A stretch of DNA of 64,000 bases from assembly GCA_016720145.1 (NCBI GenBank), contig JADJXV010000004.1, positions 62,001-126,000 on the forward strand, given 5' to 3'. Made by a program: the position numbers and the translations under genes. Positions 25,813 through 35,988 of this stretch are shown piece by piece (position 1 is the stretch's first letter; the number at the start of each line of letters is the position of its first letter). The DNA comes from Ignavibacteria bacterium (lineage in GTDB: Bacteria > Bacteroidota > Ignavibacteria > Kapaibacteriales > UBA961). A model generated the notes under the pieces. That model was not told the DNA's origin. It saw only the letters and a list, made by a program, of their open reading frames with translations, and did not search any database.

Positions 25813-27507
25813 ATGCAGATTCAAAATTCAACGATAGTAGTAATAGGCGGTTGGGGGTTGGTTGGTGCGTCTATGTGCCGTAAAATCATGGAGTTTAACC
25901 CTAAGAAAATTATTGTTACTTCTTTGAAACAATCCGAAGCTGAGGAAGCGGTTGAAGAGTTACGTAAGGAGTTCTCTGGAAATCCACCGGAAATGTTTGA
26001 GCCATGGTGGGGTAATATTTTCTCACGTACTGAATGGAAGGATGTTTCTCGAGAAGATTTACTTACTAATGATGTGACTCGGAGTGGTTTAATACACGAT
26101 GTTATTGATGAGCTTGATGACAGAATTCTATCAGAATCCGCCTTGTATTCCCTCCTACAGCAGACCAAGCCCGACGCAGTTATTGATTGTGTAAATACAG
26201 CTACTGCAATAGCTTATCAGGATATTTATGCGAGTTCACGTTCAATTCTAAGTGAGTTAGAAGCAGGGAATACTGAACGTATGACAGTAGAGCGACTTCT
26301 TGCAAGTCTGTATATTCCTCAGCTTACACGGCACATACAAGTATTATATCGTGGATTGAAAGATGCTAAAACAACTACGTATATAAAAGTTGGGACTAGT
26401 GGAACTGGTGGAATGGGATTAAACATTCCCTATACACATAGCGAGGAGCAGCCTTCTAGAATATTACTTGCCAAATCAGCAGTAGCAGGAGCACAAACGC
26501 TCTTACTTTTCCTCATGGCGCGTACACCGAACAGTGCATTAGTTAAAGAAATCAAGCCAAGTGCTGCTATTGCGTGGAAAAAAATCGGTTATGGAGACGT
26601 CATGCGTAAGGGAAAGTCAATTCCGCTTGTCGATATGATACCTGAGAATGCAATGTCACTCAACGAGGGCACATTCTCACTGAAAGCAGTAGAAGGAGTC
26701 AAGGATTTTGGAGAGAATTTCAAGTCTGTCTTCATAGATACTGGAGAAAACGGGATTTTTTCACGTGCAGAATTTGAAACAATTAGTTCACTTGGTCAGA
26801 TGGAACTTGTAACTCCTGAAGAAATTGCCGATGCTGTGGTCAATGAACTACGTGGCGGGAATTCGGGGCTTGATGTAATAGGTGCGCTAGATGCATCGGT
26901 TATGGGTCCGACGTACAGAGGTGGAATTCTCCGCAATAATGCACTCGACCAACTTAAAGCATTGGAAATAGAAAATAGTGTAGATAGTGTAGCGTTCGAA
27001 ATGTTAGGTCCTCCACGACTTTCTAAATTACTGTACGAAGCATATATCCTGAAAAGAATAGCTGTGGATTTTGAGACTGCTATTACAATGAGTATTGTAG
27101 ATCTATCCAAAAAAGCTGAAATGCTGATATCCTCTGATGCTACGTTACGAGCACAAATGTTATCTGTTGGTCTTGTTATTCTGCTGCCAGACGGGGTAAA
27201 TTATTTACGTGGAAATGATGTAAAAATACCTCCGTATAGGGGTCAAGTAGAGATTGATTATGATAATGAAACTATTGAAAAATGGTGCAATGAAGGATGG
27301 GTAGATTTGCGAGAACAGAATTTTCTAAGCTGGCAGATTAGACTAAAGAGAATCATGGATGAAACGGCTTTACTTCCTAGGTTAGACACAAGCTCTCGAT
27401 ATACGTATACAAAGAACTATTGGGAGAATTTTCAGAATATAGACGGTGGTAAACTTGCAGCATGGATATTTGAAGTTGAGGAGCACGGATGGCGTTTCAA
27501 AAGGTAA
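25813..27507 (+). CDS. Large NAD(P)-binding Rossmann-fold protein (SDR-like)
   Basis: The 564-residue protein starts with a nucleotide-binding strand and loop, STIVVIGGWGLVGASMCR, typical of short-chain dehydrogenase or epimerase folds. DAVIDCVNTATAIAYQDIY (near residue 118) and TYIKVGTSGTGGMGLNIPYTHSEEQPSR (given here in part: TSGTGGMGLNIPYTH) continue the core. It is much longer than classic SDRs, and the last 250 residues match nothing I recognise. It is probably cytosolic. Its stop overlaps the start of purN by 19 bp, so the two are translationally coupled, but a role in purine synthesis is only a guess. Confidence 0.65.
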   Translation: MQIQNSTIVVIGGWGLVGASMCRKIMEFNPKKIIVTSLKQSEAEEAVEELRKEFSGNPPEMFEPWWGNIFSRTEWKDVSREDLLTNDVTRSGLIHDVIDELDDRILSESALYSLLQQTKPDAVIDCVNTATAIAYQDIYASSRSILSELEAGNTERMTVERLLASLYIPQLTRHIQVLYRGLKDAKTTTYIKVGTSGTGGMGLNIPYTHSEEQPSRILLAKSAVAGAQTLLLFLMARTPNSALVKEIKPSAAIAWKKIGYGDVMRKGKSIPLVDMIPENAMSLNEGTFSLKAVEGVKDFGENFKSVFIDTGENGIFSRAEFETISSLGQMELVTPEEIADAVVNELRGGNSGLDVIGALDASVMGPTYRGGILRNNALDQLKALEIENSVDSVAFEMLGPPRLSKLLYEAYILKRIAVDFETAITMSIVDLSKKAEMLISSDATLRAQMLSVGLVILLPDGVNYLRGNDVKIPPYRGQVEIDYDNETIEKWCNEGWVDLREQNFLSWQIRLKRIMDETALLPRLDTSSRYTYTKNYWENFQNIDGGKLAAWIFEVEEHGWRFKR

Positions 27508-28124
27508 ATTCTCAAATTAATCAGAATAAAGTACAATTAGCTATCATGGCATCCGGCAAAGGAAGTAATGCCGAAGCAATTGTAAAATTTAGTCAAAAGC
27601 AAGAGGCTCATTTCGAAGTAGCGCTTATTGTTACAAACAACCCAACTGCCGGTGTAATAGACATTGCTCAACAGTATGGAATAGATTGGTATTGTTTGAA
27701 GTCGAATCAATTACAGACTGAAATAGAATATGAAGATTGTATTCTAAAATTGTTCGAAAAATATCAAATTTCAATGGTTGCACTTGCCGGTTATTTAAAA
27801 TTGATTCCTTCGAAAATAATTGATACTTATCCAAAGAGAATCTTTAATATCCATCCATCACTCCTTCCTAAATATGGAGGAATAGGGATGTATGGTTCTA
27901 GAGTTCATAAAATAGTTATTGAAAATAGGGAACAAAAATCAGGCTCGTCAGTTCATATTGTAGAACGCGATTATGATACAGGTGAAATTATCTGTCAAAA
28001 GTCAATCGATATATATGAAGACGACACGGCTGAAACATTATCAGAAAGAATTCAAACATTAGAATATTCAATTTACGCTCCGACTTTGAACTTACAGGCC
28101 GAGCAAATATTGCAAGGAATTTAA
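27489..28124 (+). CDS. purN: Phosphoribosylglycinamide formyltransferase
   Basis: The 211-residue protein is the folate-dependent GAR transformylase of purine synthesis, moving a formyl group from 10-formyl-THF to GAR. It has the P-loop-like MASGKGSNAEAI, the catalytic pair in FNIHPSLLPKYGG (Asn120, His122) and Asp163 in RDYDTGEII; His156 is in SVHIV. Where E. coli PurN has GLHTH this protein reads GIGMYG. The 19-bp overlap with the Rossmann gene upstream is the start I chose; an internal ATG at residue 20 is too short to be real because it cuts the first strand. No other pur gene is in the window. Confidence 0.88.
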   Translation: MAFQKVNSQINQNKVQLAIMASGKGSNAEAIVKFSQKQEAHFEVALIVTNNPTAGVIDIAQQYGIDWYCLKSNQLQTEIEYEDCILKLFEKYQISMVALAGYLKLIPSKIIDTYPKRIFNIHPSLLPKYGGIGMYGSRVHKIVIENREQKSGSSVHIVERDYDTGEIICQKSIDIYEDDTAETLSERIQTLEYSIYAPTLNLQAEQILQGI

Positions 28125-28300
28125 ATTTTTCTTGTTTATGTGAGTTTTTTTTTTCAACTTAGTCTTTAATATTAGCATAAAGTTGCTTTTTGAGGTGGCA
28201 AAGCTGTCATTCTTGAAAGGCATAGGAATGCCATAACTTCGATATGTTCAATTAGTTAAATTATTTATTTGTTACACTCTTTTCTTCGTGAGGTTCCCCT

Positions 28301-31300
28301 ATGAAGAGCAAACTGCTACTTTTTGCGTTAGCGTTATGTGTCGTAAGCACAGCTTTCGCAGCGAATGATGGCAAAAACGGTGGAGACGAGTCTTTGCGTA
28401 AAGCTGATCTCAGCAAAGGTTCATTTCCGTTACCATTTACTGCGTTCCCGACAGTAAATGCTGCTAACAACAACCGTCCAGCTAAAAATCAGCCGGCTGT
28501 ATCAACCGGCTATTATATTGTCGATAGTGATGATGAAGCAGGTGACGCATGGCGTCCTGACCTATTCAAAGCTTATCTGGACAAAGAATCTGATACTGAG
28601 CCAGCTGAGGCAATTAAATGGAAAAGAATAGTTTCAGGTCCTAGCCAAGCTCTTGACTTACAAGACAGTTTGGATAACGGCCAGATGCGATTTAGAAATC
28701 CAGGGTTAGCTACAGATTCTACAGATAATTCACTTGCAGGTCCGATTAAGATTGGATTTCCTTTCTTCTTCAATGGTGTGAAGTATGATAGTTTCTACGT
28801 ATCTTCAAATGGACTTATCTGTCTTTCAAATAGAAGATATAGTTATGATGCTGCCGGTAATAGAACAATACCAGCCGGTTCATCCGATGCTTATAATTTC
28901 TATCGAGAAGACAATCTCAACACAACAAGACCTAAGCAAGGTAATGGCCTTGGAGACCCTACTGCAGATAACTATGGTTATCAGTTTATTGCAACTGGAA
29001 ATGCTCCTGCTACCGCGCTTGCCGGTATTCGCAATCCGAATAATACTACAATGGCAGGCGTTCCTGCTGACATGACAAACTCCCCGATTATATCTCCAAT
29101 GTGGGACGATTTACAGTTATCACAAGATCCTAATTTAGATGATGCTGATAAAGCTCAAGTATGGTTTAAAAGAGCTGACAACCCGGACGGTACTCGTAGG
29201 CTAATTATATATTACAAAAACGTAGCACCACTTGGAGCCAAAACAACACCATTTGGGACAGCAAATCTAGCTTTGAATGACAGAAGAATTCTTTTGAACT
29301 TCCAAATAACGATGGATGAATCAGACAGTTCTATTTATTTCTATTATGAAAAAATGGAAGGTGTTGTGATTGTTGGTAGCTTCCCAGTACCTGCAAGTAC
29401 ACTAATGAGAATGAATTCTACAATTGGTGTAAGAGGTAATGCTCGACATTATTCCTATAAAGACCCCAATTGCAGTGCAAATCTAACGCAATCTGAGTAT
29501 TTAATATCCTATCCACAATCTACCCAATATTTAGCAAATGCAAATGCTCAAGGTACAGATGTGAACGTAGCAGGACCTGTAGGTTCTGGTGCTTCAACTC
29601 CTACCACCGGGTTGGCTATACGATTTAAACAATGGAAAAATGTGGCTCGTGTAACGGCTCAACCTACCTATTTAGGTCGTGATTTAACTGCTTCTGCTAA
29701 TTTAGACCAGTATCCTCGAACGATTAGTGGTACGAATATCGAACTCTTGGCAGGTCATCCTCAGCTCGGTGCTATCAGACCTGTTGCGATTTTCCAAAAT
29801 ATGACAAACGATATTCAAGGTCCGGGTCTTGCTGATCCATTGCGTCCTTCAGGCGTAAACTATACAAAACAAGATATCAACTTTAGAACTCGCTTCAGAA
29901 TTATTAATCAAGCAACTAGCCAAACAGCCTACTCTGAGTCAGTACCAATCGGTATTAGTTGCTTACAAGGAAACTGTCCAGGAACAACTGCTCAAGTTAA
30001 TTATGGTAGTGGAGCATCTTTTGCACCATTAGCGTTCCCCGGAACTGGTGCTTGCCCTATGAACGGAATTCCACCGTATGGTTTAGTTCGAGTTCAATTT
30101 CCTGCATTCCAACCAAACGAATTGATTGATTTCCACATCGGGCGTCTAAGAGCATTGGTACTTGTGGAGCCAGTTGATACACTCTTTAGAAGTATGGGTG
30201 ATATGTGGCCATTTGATGATACTGTAAAGCAAGATATCTTCGTCATGCGCCGTTTGTCTTTCCTCAACAGCGAAGGATTTAATGATGATGTTACTCAATA
30301 TCATGTAATCGGTGGTATTCCAATGCCGTCAGTGTTGAAATGGGTAAATATTGATGCTGAAGTTGCAAATGGTGATGAAGATACATACCTTCCACCACCT
30401 CCACGTGGACAATTTGCTGCAGCAAATAATCCTGTGATCAAAACATATTCCCCGGTTATTAAGCTTAATCGTATTACTTTAACCGGTGATGAGCCTACTT
30501 CACCTTCTAAAGGTGATGAACTTCGTTCTTTCCCGGTTGACGTTCGCGATTTACCTACACGACCAACTAAGGGAGCAGTTCTTTCAATTTCATGGCAACG
30601 TGCCGGTAATGTAGGTGATTTAGGTCGCGGTTGGTCAGATGCTCAGATCATCGGTCCAGAGCCAAGAGTTCTTTATAATGACCCTCCAGGTGGTGTGACA
30701 ACGTACGGTGCTGCGCCTGATGAGTTGTATTTAGAATTTGCTCGTCCAAGTAACGATGAAATTGAAAATATAGCAAAACAATCTCCTACTGATATCGCGT
30801 GGAACGTGCACAAACGTCGAGATGGTCAAGCAGTATCCGGTAACCCTGTTATGACATTATTTGGTGCCGGCGGATTACGTCGCGGTTTCTTTGAAAAAGA
30901 TAAAGATTCTGTATTAACAGCTGCACAAGGTTTGCGTTCTAACAAATTTGATGATGGTAAAGATTGGGAATTTAATAAATTCTTCTTCCCTCTTCCAGAT
31001 TCACTTATCTATTCTCCTCGACTGGGAGCCAAAAACTTCAGATTCCGTTTAAGAGTTGGTGCTACATACAATACAGCTCCACCACAGCCAACGGATGATC
31101 AGGATAATTTTTATATTGACAATGTTCGACTTATATATTCACAGGAAAGCCCAGATATCGAAATGGAAGTTTGCGAAGTTCCGTGGGCATATACAGTAAC
31201 TCCTGCTAGCCAATCATCTGCTTTGCCTATTAGATTTAAGATGGTTAATAACACAAATAAAACATCTTCGACAGTTACGGCTAAAGTTAGAATTTATCAA

Positions 31301-33007
31301 GAACAATTTTTAAATTCTACCAGCGACGAAAAGCAAGTACGAGCTGTATATTGCAATCAATATCCAATTCCTTATGTAAGTCCTGGTAAAGAAGTGGTTT
31401 CAAGTACTCCTCCTTGGAATGCTAGAAGAACTCCTCCCGGAAGATATATTGTCGAAGGTCGAGTATCCGTACAAGGTGGCGATTTAGACGTTACGAATGA
31501 TACTACTTATAGCATCTATACACTTAATTTCGGACCGGTCTTTGCATACGATCCACCAGCTGCACGTAATGATGTTCCTGATTTTGCACAAGCTGCTTGT
31601 GGTCGTGCTTATGTTGGCCGTGGATTGAATCTATATGGATTTGCTGAGGGTATCTGGCCGCATTCAGCCGGAACCGACGTACCTGATTGCCGTTATATGG
31701 CAGGACCTGAATCAGGAAGTGGATCTGGACAGATCGCGATGAAGTTTACACTTAACAGACAAGATACGATCAAAGGTTTCCAAGCATTTTTTGGAAGTAT
31801 CAACCAAAGTACAGATCCTATTTCCTTCTCAATCTATAAAGATGCTGGCGGTCAGCCAGGAGCAACTCCAATTCCTTTAGGAAATGGTCCTGCATTACTT
31901 AGACAAAGAGGATATGATAATGTTCGTAATGACATATTCTATGATCAATACACAACATATTTACTTGATAACCCACTCATTATTGAGCCGGGTGAATATT
32001 GGATATCTGTTGCTCAAATGGGATTTGATGGCTTTGCACTCGGCGCATCAAAAATGCGTGTCGGTCAAGTTATAACTAATTATAGCGATTTACCTCCTGG
32101 TACTTACGGTATAAGCGGTACACATCTTAACTTAGATAAACGATTCCGTAAAGATAATGGATTCGGTCAATTGATTAATAATAACGTATTTGCATACGAA
32201 AACACAAGATTCTCCGGTACTTGGCAGCAGTTTATGCCTACTATTGGTAACCCCGCATTTAGTCACTTAGGTCATAGAACCGGTGCTCCAATTGCCGGCT
32301 ATCAAACTCGCTCAGGTGGTACATGGTTACCATTAGTACGTCCATATCTTGGAGATAAAATTTATTCCGAGACTCCATTATGGGATGAGAACTGTGTCGT
32401 TCCTGTTGAATTGACCTATTTTGATGGTTACAAACGCCAAAACAGCGTGGAACTTGCATGGCAAACTGCTTCAGAAGAAAACAATGGTGGATTCCGCATT
32501 GAACGCAGAACGATGGATGGAAATAGCCAAAATAATACTTGGTCATCTATTGGATATATTCAAGGACACGGTACTACTACTTCAATCCACGACTATAATT
32601 TCGTTGATGAAAAAGTAAACCTTGGTAAAACCTATCAATATCGCTTGATGCAAATCGACGCTAATGGTAGTGAATCATGTAAGCAAATTGCAGACATTCT
32701 TGAGTTTACATTTGATGGAACTACACCTGTCGTTCTTGGTCAAAACAATCCAAATCCGTTTACAGCTTCAACAGGTACAGCTATTCAATTTGAATTGTTA
32801 GATAAATCATTTGTGAAGTTAGATGTGGTTGATATATTTGGTAACACTGTAGCTAACCTTCTCAATGCAGAACAATCAGCAGGTTCAAACGTTGTGACAT
32901 GGAATGGTACAGATGCTCAAGGCAATGCAGTATCAGCTGGTACCTATATTTATCGCTTAACTGTTGGTAGTCAAACGTTAGTCGGTAAAATGACGTTAGC
33001 AAAGTAA
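28301..33007 (+). CDS. Giant T9SS-secreted surface protein (1568 residues)
   Basis: It has a signal peptide (MKSKLLLFALALCVVSTAFA) and a beta-rich domain near residues 150-450 with KIGFPFFFNGVKYDSFYVSSNG, as in many exported FCB-group proteins. Long beta-sandwich regions follow. Near residue 1380 comes the segment ELAWQTASEENNGGFRIERR, common before T9SS tails, and the protein ends in a FlgD-Ig-like sorting domain (GQNNPNPFTAST, then SAGTYIYRLTVGSQ, then GKMTLAK). It is probably a structural or adhesive surface protein. The gene stands alone, with a terminator after it. No catalytic motif was recognised. Codon use is like that of the neighbouring AT-rich genes, so there is no sign of recent transfer. 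Confidence 0.8.
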   Translation: MKSKLLLFALALCVVSTAFAANDGKNGGDESLRKADLSKGSFPLPFTAFPTVNAANNNRPAKNQPAVSTGYYIVDSDDEAGDAWRPDLFKAYLDKESDTEPAEAIKWKRIVSGPSQALDLQDSLDNGQMRFRNPGLATDSTDNSLAGPIKIGFPFFFNGVKYDSFYVSSNGLICLSNRRYSYDAAGNRTIPAGSSDAYNFYREDNLNTTRPKQGNGLGDPTADNYGYQFIATGNAPATALAGIRNPNNTTMAGVPADMTNSPIISPMWDDLQLSQDPNLDDADKAQVWFKRADNPDGTRRLIIYYKNVAPLGAKTTPFGTANLALNDRRILLNFQITMDESDSSIYFYYEKMEGVVIVGSFPVPASTLMRMNSTIGVRGNARHYSYKDPNCSANLTQSEYLISYPQSTQYLANANAQGTDVNVAGPVGSGASTPTTGLAIRFKQWKNVARVTAQPTYLGRDLTASANLDQYPRTISGTNIELLAGHPQLGAIRPVAIFQNMTNDIQGPGLADPLRPSGVNYTKQDINFRTRFRIINQATSQTAYSESVPIGISCLQGNCPGTTAQVNYGSGASFAPLAFPGTGACPMNGIPPYGLVRVQFPAFQPNELIDFHIGRLRALVLVEPVDTLFRSMGDMWPFDDTVKQDIFVMRRLSFLNSEGFNDDVTQYHVIGGIPMPSVLKWVNIDAEVANGDEDTYLPPPPRGQFAAANNPVIKTYSPVIKLNRITLTGDEPTSPSKGDELRSFPVDVRDLPTRPTKGAVLSISWQRAGNVGDLGRGWSDAQIIGPEPRVLYNDPPGGVTTYGAAPDELYLEFARPSNDEIENIAKQSPTDIAWNVHKRRDGQAVSGNPVMTLFGAGGLRRGFFEKDKDSVLTAAQGLRSNKFDDGKDWEFNKFFFPLPDSLIYSPRLGAKNFRFRLRVGATYNTAPPQPTDDQDNFYIDNVRLIYSQESPDIEMEVCEVPWAYTVTPASQSSALPIRFKMVNNTNKTSSTVTAKVRIYQEQFLNSTSDEKQVRAVYCNQYPIPYVSPGKEVVSSTPPWNARRTPPGRYIVEGRVSVQGGDLDVTNDTTYSIYTLNFGPVFAYDPPAARNDVPDFAQAACGRAYVGRGLNLYGFAEGIWPHSAGTDVPDCRYMAGPESGSGSGQIAMKFTLNRQDTIKGFQAFFGSINQSTDPISFSIYKDAGGQPGATPIPLGNGPALLRQRGYDNVRNDIFYDQYTTYLLDNPLIIEPGEYWISVAQMGFDGFALGASKMRVGQVITNYSDLPPGTYGISGTHLNLDKRFRKDNGFGQLINNNVFAYENTRFSGTWQQFMPTIGNPAFSHLGHRTGAPIAGYQTRSGGTWLPLVRPYLGDKIYSETPLWDENCVVPVELTYFDGYKRQNSVELAWQTASEENNGGFRIERRTMDGNSQNNTWSSIGYIQGHGTTTSIHDYNFVDEKVNLGKTYQYRLMQIDANGSESCKQIADILEFTFDGTTPVVLGQNNPNPFTASTGTAIQFELLDKSFVKLDVVDIFGNTVANLLNAEQSAGSNVVTWNGTDAQGNAVSAGTYIYRLTVGSQTLVGKMTLAK

Positions 33008-33012
33008 TAATG

Positions 33013-33083
33013 CACTTACGTTACAATCGTAAGTAGAAATAGAAAAGCCCCCAGTTTTTATAAACAGGGGGCTTTTATTTTTG
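33013..33083 (+). terminator. Terminator region after the 1568-residue gene
   Basis: A short hairpin, ACTTACG with CGTAAGT at 33013-33033, is followed by a strong one: AAAAGCCCCC at 33043-33052 pairs with GGGGGCTTTT at 33067-33076 and runs into TATTTTT. The second is a good intrinsic terminator. Confidence 0.9.
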
Positions 33084-33105
33084 TAATCAAAACCTCAGGA
33101 CTTCT

Positions 33106-33450
33106 ATGGAAAAATCGATATTTGTAAAAATAATCCAGCGAGAAATACCTGCTACTATTGTATTCGAAGATGAGCAAGTTATTGCCTTTGAAGATATTCA
33201 ACCTAAAGCGCCGATACATATTATCATCGTTCCAAAAAAAATAATTACAACTCTCAATGAAATAACACCGGAGGACAATGAATTACTTGGATATTGCTTG
33301 AATGTAGCAAAGAAAATAGCATTTATGAAGCATATTCATGAATCTGGGTATCGAGTAGTAATGAATTGTAATTATGATGGTGGGCAGACTGTATATCATC
33401 TACATTTCCATTTACTTGGCGGTCACAAACTCAATCACAATTTTGCATGA
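33106..33450 (+). CDS. HIT family (Hint-type) nucleotide-binding hydrolase
   Basis: The 114-residue protein has the histidine-triad motif HLHFHLLGG near its C-terminus and the family opening FVKIIQREIPATIVFEDEQ and FEDIQPKAPIHI. Hint proteins cleave AMP-N bonds such as adenosine phosphoramidates. Length is typical. The last codons overlap the start of kdsD by 4 bp (ATGA), so the two genes are coupled. Confidence 0.94.
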   Translation: MEKSIFVKIIQREIPATIVFEDEQVIAFEDIQPKAPIHIIIVPKKIITTLNEITPEDNELLGYCLNVAKKIAFMKHIHESGYRVVMNCNYDGGQTVYHLHFHLLGGHKLNHNFA

Positions 33451-34424
33451 CAATGGAAAATATAGAGAAAAAACTTGCCTTTGCTCGGGAAGTATTGTTA
33501 TCTGAAAGTAATGCACTCTCTACAGTTGCTAAAGCATTAAACAAAGATTTCATTACTGCTGTAGATTGTATAGTCACTGCAAACAAGTTAATCGTTGTAG
33601 GAATTGGAAAGTCCGGTATAATTGCTCAAAAAATAGCAGCCACATTTGCTAGCGTCGGTACATGTGCAATTTATTTGCATCCCGTTGACGCATTGCATGG
33701 AGATATCGGAGTCCTAGAATCTAATGATGTTTGCTTGCTTTTATCGAAAAGTGGTAATACTTCAGAAGTACTTCAACTCGTTCCTTATCTTAAAAAAAAA
33801 GGAGTAAAAATTATATCGATTGTAGGCACGTTGAATTCACCAATTGCACGACTTTCTGACGTGGCACTATCGGCATCAATTGAAAAAGAGGCTTGTCCAT
33901 ATAATTTGGCTCCTACTACAAGTGCATCCGTTACCATGGGCTTAGGAGATGCACTCGCATTGAGTGTTATGAAAGCCAAGAATTTTACAGCTTCTGATTT
34001 CGCTGAAAATCACCCGTCCGGTCAACTGGGACGTAATCTCAATATTCGTGTGAAAGATGTAATGCACAAAGGTATCGAATTACCAAGAATTCATTTAAAT
34101 GCAACTTTTCGAGAGGCACTGATTGCGAGTTCTGCAAAAGGGCTTGGCTGCGTTTGTGTCGTTGAATCGGAACGTTTGGAAGGAATAATTACTGATGGTG
34201 ATATAAGGCGAATATTACAGCAACATGATGATATTAGGTATCTTACTGTAGATGAAGTTAGAACGAAGAATCCATTGACAATTCATGAAAATGCAATGAT
34301 TGGTGAAGCTTTATCTTTAATGGAACATCGAGAAAGCCAAATCAATGTGCTTCCAGTTCTCAATGATTCTCAGCTTTGTGTCGGTGTAATTCGTTTACAT
34401 GATATACTAAGAGGTGAAGTCTGA
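33447..34424 (+). CDS. kdsD: D-arabinose 5-phosphate isomerase (KpsF/GutQ/KdsD family)
   Basis: The 325-residue protein has an SIS domain with VVGIGKSGIIAQKIAATFAS, HPVDALHGDIG and LLSKSGNTSEVL, followed by two CBS domains (ADGVMHKG-like VKDVMHKG, ITDGDIRR, and DVMxx-type KNPLTIHE). It interconverts ribulose 5-phosphate and arabinose 5-phosphate, the first step to Kdo for lipid A inner core. This points to LPS in the outer membrane, consistent with hldD at 62487. The 4-bp overlap with the HIT gene is ATGA. Confidence 0.93.
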   Translation: MTMENIEKKLAFAREVLLSESNALSTVAKALNKDFITAVDCIVTANKLIVVGIGKSGIIAQKIAATFASVGTCAIYLHPVDALHGDIGVLESNDVCLLLSKSGNTSEVLQLVPYLKKKGVKIISIVGTLNSPIARLSDVALSASIEKEACPYNLAPTTSASVTMGLGDALALSVMKAKNFTASDFAENHPSGQLGRNLNIRVKDVMHKGIELPRIHLNATFREALIASSAKGLGCVCVVESERLEGIITDGDIRRILQQHDDIRYLTVDEVRTKNPLTIHENAMIGEALSLMEHRESQINVLPVLNDSQLCVGVIRLHDILRGEV

Positions 34425-34469
34425 AAGAATATAACTAATTTCAAATCAATAAGTGATATTTTTATGATG

Positions 34470-35855
34470 TCATAATCGTGGTGGCGGTGACGGCTTGAAT
34501 GACGGCTGTTTTAATGGTGCAGTAGTTATAGGAACGATAGACTTTTTCTTCGTTGACCCTGAAGTATGTTTGCCTTTAGGTTTAGAACTCTTTGGTTGTT
34601 TACGTACTGGTGGAGCAATCTTGAGTGGGTTACCCGATTTACTTGGAGCAGGTACAGTAACCTTGATCGGTGATTTTGATATTATAGATGCCGCAGGTTT
34701 TTCAGCTTGTTTTACAGTAGGAACTGTCTGCTTGTCTTGCACAGATGTCGATTTGGTTATTGGCTGCAAGGGTTGCTTAGATGAGGTTTTTACTTGATTT
34801 GGGGTTGTTATGGCTTTAGTTTGAGCCTGTGGAATTAATTGTTTTGAAGGTATGTTAGTCTGCTTAGACTGACTTTGCTGTGGTACAGGCTTCGTTAGTG
34901 TCGGAGCTTGTTTAGCTGGAGTTATACTCGGCTTTAGTTGTAGTTTTTTTACATTAGCAGCTTGGATCGCTGCAGCTTTTTTCTCTGCAGCAATGGTTGA
35001 AATACGAGCTAAACTATCTTGATTTTTGTATGGTGATGCCGAAGTATTGACTTCATCTTTCGTGATTTTCACATACCGCAGTGCAGTACCTATTTTACCG
35101 AGTGATGGAAGTGATACATTGTCACGTTTTAACTGAATTGCACCCGCATTCCCAAGTGATAGTATAAACTGTGTCTTAGCTGACCAGCGTTTGGTTGATC
35201 CCGGCGTCATAAGTAGCTGATCGCTCCTTGTACCATCTGCATTAATGGTGAGCCAAACGCTGTCGGTAGCAGTCGCCTCGAGGATGATACTATCTTTGGG
35301 TAAAGATTCATCGAAAAGCGAATTCAAAAATCCACCTTCACCGCTATCTGGACGTATTTCAGCTGTAGGAACAGACTCCCCCGAGTTTTTCACTTTAGGA
35401 GTCTCTCGGATTAAAAAATAATACACAAGAGCAGCACATCCAATCACAAAAGCTGAATACACCATTGCTGAGATTATCCTAGGGGTTGGCTGGACAGGTT
35501 TTATCTTCGAAGTTGGTTTATTCGGAGAATTCGAATTGCTTGATTGAGGTGTGGATGTTGAATTTTCTCGTCCTGATTGTAAAACACTTGAAAGTGAAAA
35601 TCCTGCTGTCTCTTGAGCAGGATTATCTAACCCAGAAGCAACCCATAATTCATCCAATTCTTCATCGGGAATTTCAAGTAATGCACCGTAGTTTCTAACA
35701 AATGATGTAATATATACGCGGGGTAGAACATCGAAATTACCTTCCTCCAAGGCATTAATGACATTCGGACGGATTTTGGTGCGGGCAGAAATCTCTTTCA
35801 CAGAGAGCGTTAATTCTTCTCGTCGACTCCGTAATCTTTCGCTCAGTGGGTTCAT
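34470..35855 (-). CDS. RodZ-like helix-turn-helix membrane protein (DUF4115)
   Basis: The 461-residue protein has an N-terminal helix-turn-helix like that of RodZ (LRSRREELTLSVKEISARTKIR, FDVLPRVYITSFVRNY; the first is quoted in part: REELTLSVKEISARTK). A single membrane segment (ISAMVYSAFVIGCAALVYYFL) lies near residue 148. Outside lies a DUF4115-like beta domain with LTINADGTRSDQLL and MTPGSTKRWSA, and a long Lys/Gln/Pro/Ser-rich tail. RodZ joins MreB to the membrane and sets cell shape. I chose the ATG at 35855, with AGAGAG upstream, rather than 35885. The low-complexity C-terminal third is unusual. Confidence 0.8.
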   Translation of the reverse strand: MNPLSERLRSRREELTLSVKEISARTKIRPNVINALEEGNFDVLPRVYITSFVRNYGALLEIPDEELDELWVASGLDNPAQETAGFSLSSVLQSGRENSTSTPQSSNSNSPNKPTSKIKPVQPTPRIISAMVYSAFVIGCAALVYYFLIRETPKVKNSGESVPTAEIRPDSGEGGFLNSLFDESLPKDSIILEATATDSVWLTINADGTRSDQLLMTPGSTKRWSAKTQFILSLGNAGAIQLKRDNVSLPSLGKIGTALRYVKITKDEVNTSASPYKNQDSLARISTIAAEKKAAAIQAANVKKLQLKPSITPAKQAPTLTKPVPQQSQSKQTNIPSKQLIPQAQTKAITTPNQVKTSSKQPLQPITKSTSVQDKQTVPTVKQAEKPAASIISKSPIKVTVPAPSKSGNPLKIAPPVRKQPKSSKPKGKHTSGSTKKKSIVPITTAPLKQPSFKPSPPPRL

Positions 35856-35988
35856 AGCTCTCTGTTTGTTAAATTGAATTTTCATGCAAAATTACGGATT
35901 TATACGCATTTAACAGAATGGAAATCATGTTCTTTTGTATTTTCGCAGTTCTCAATTTACCATTTACTTTATATATTTCAATTATTTC

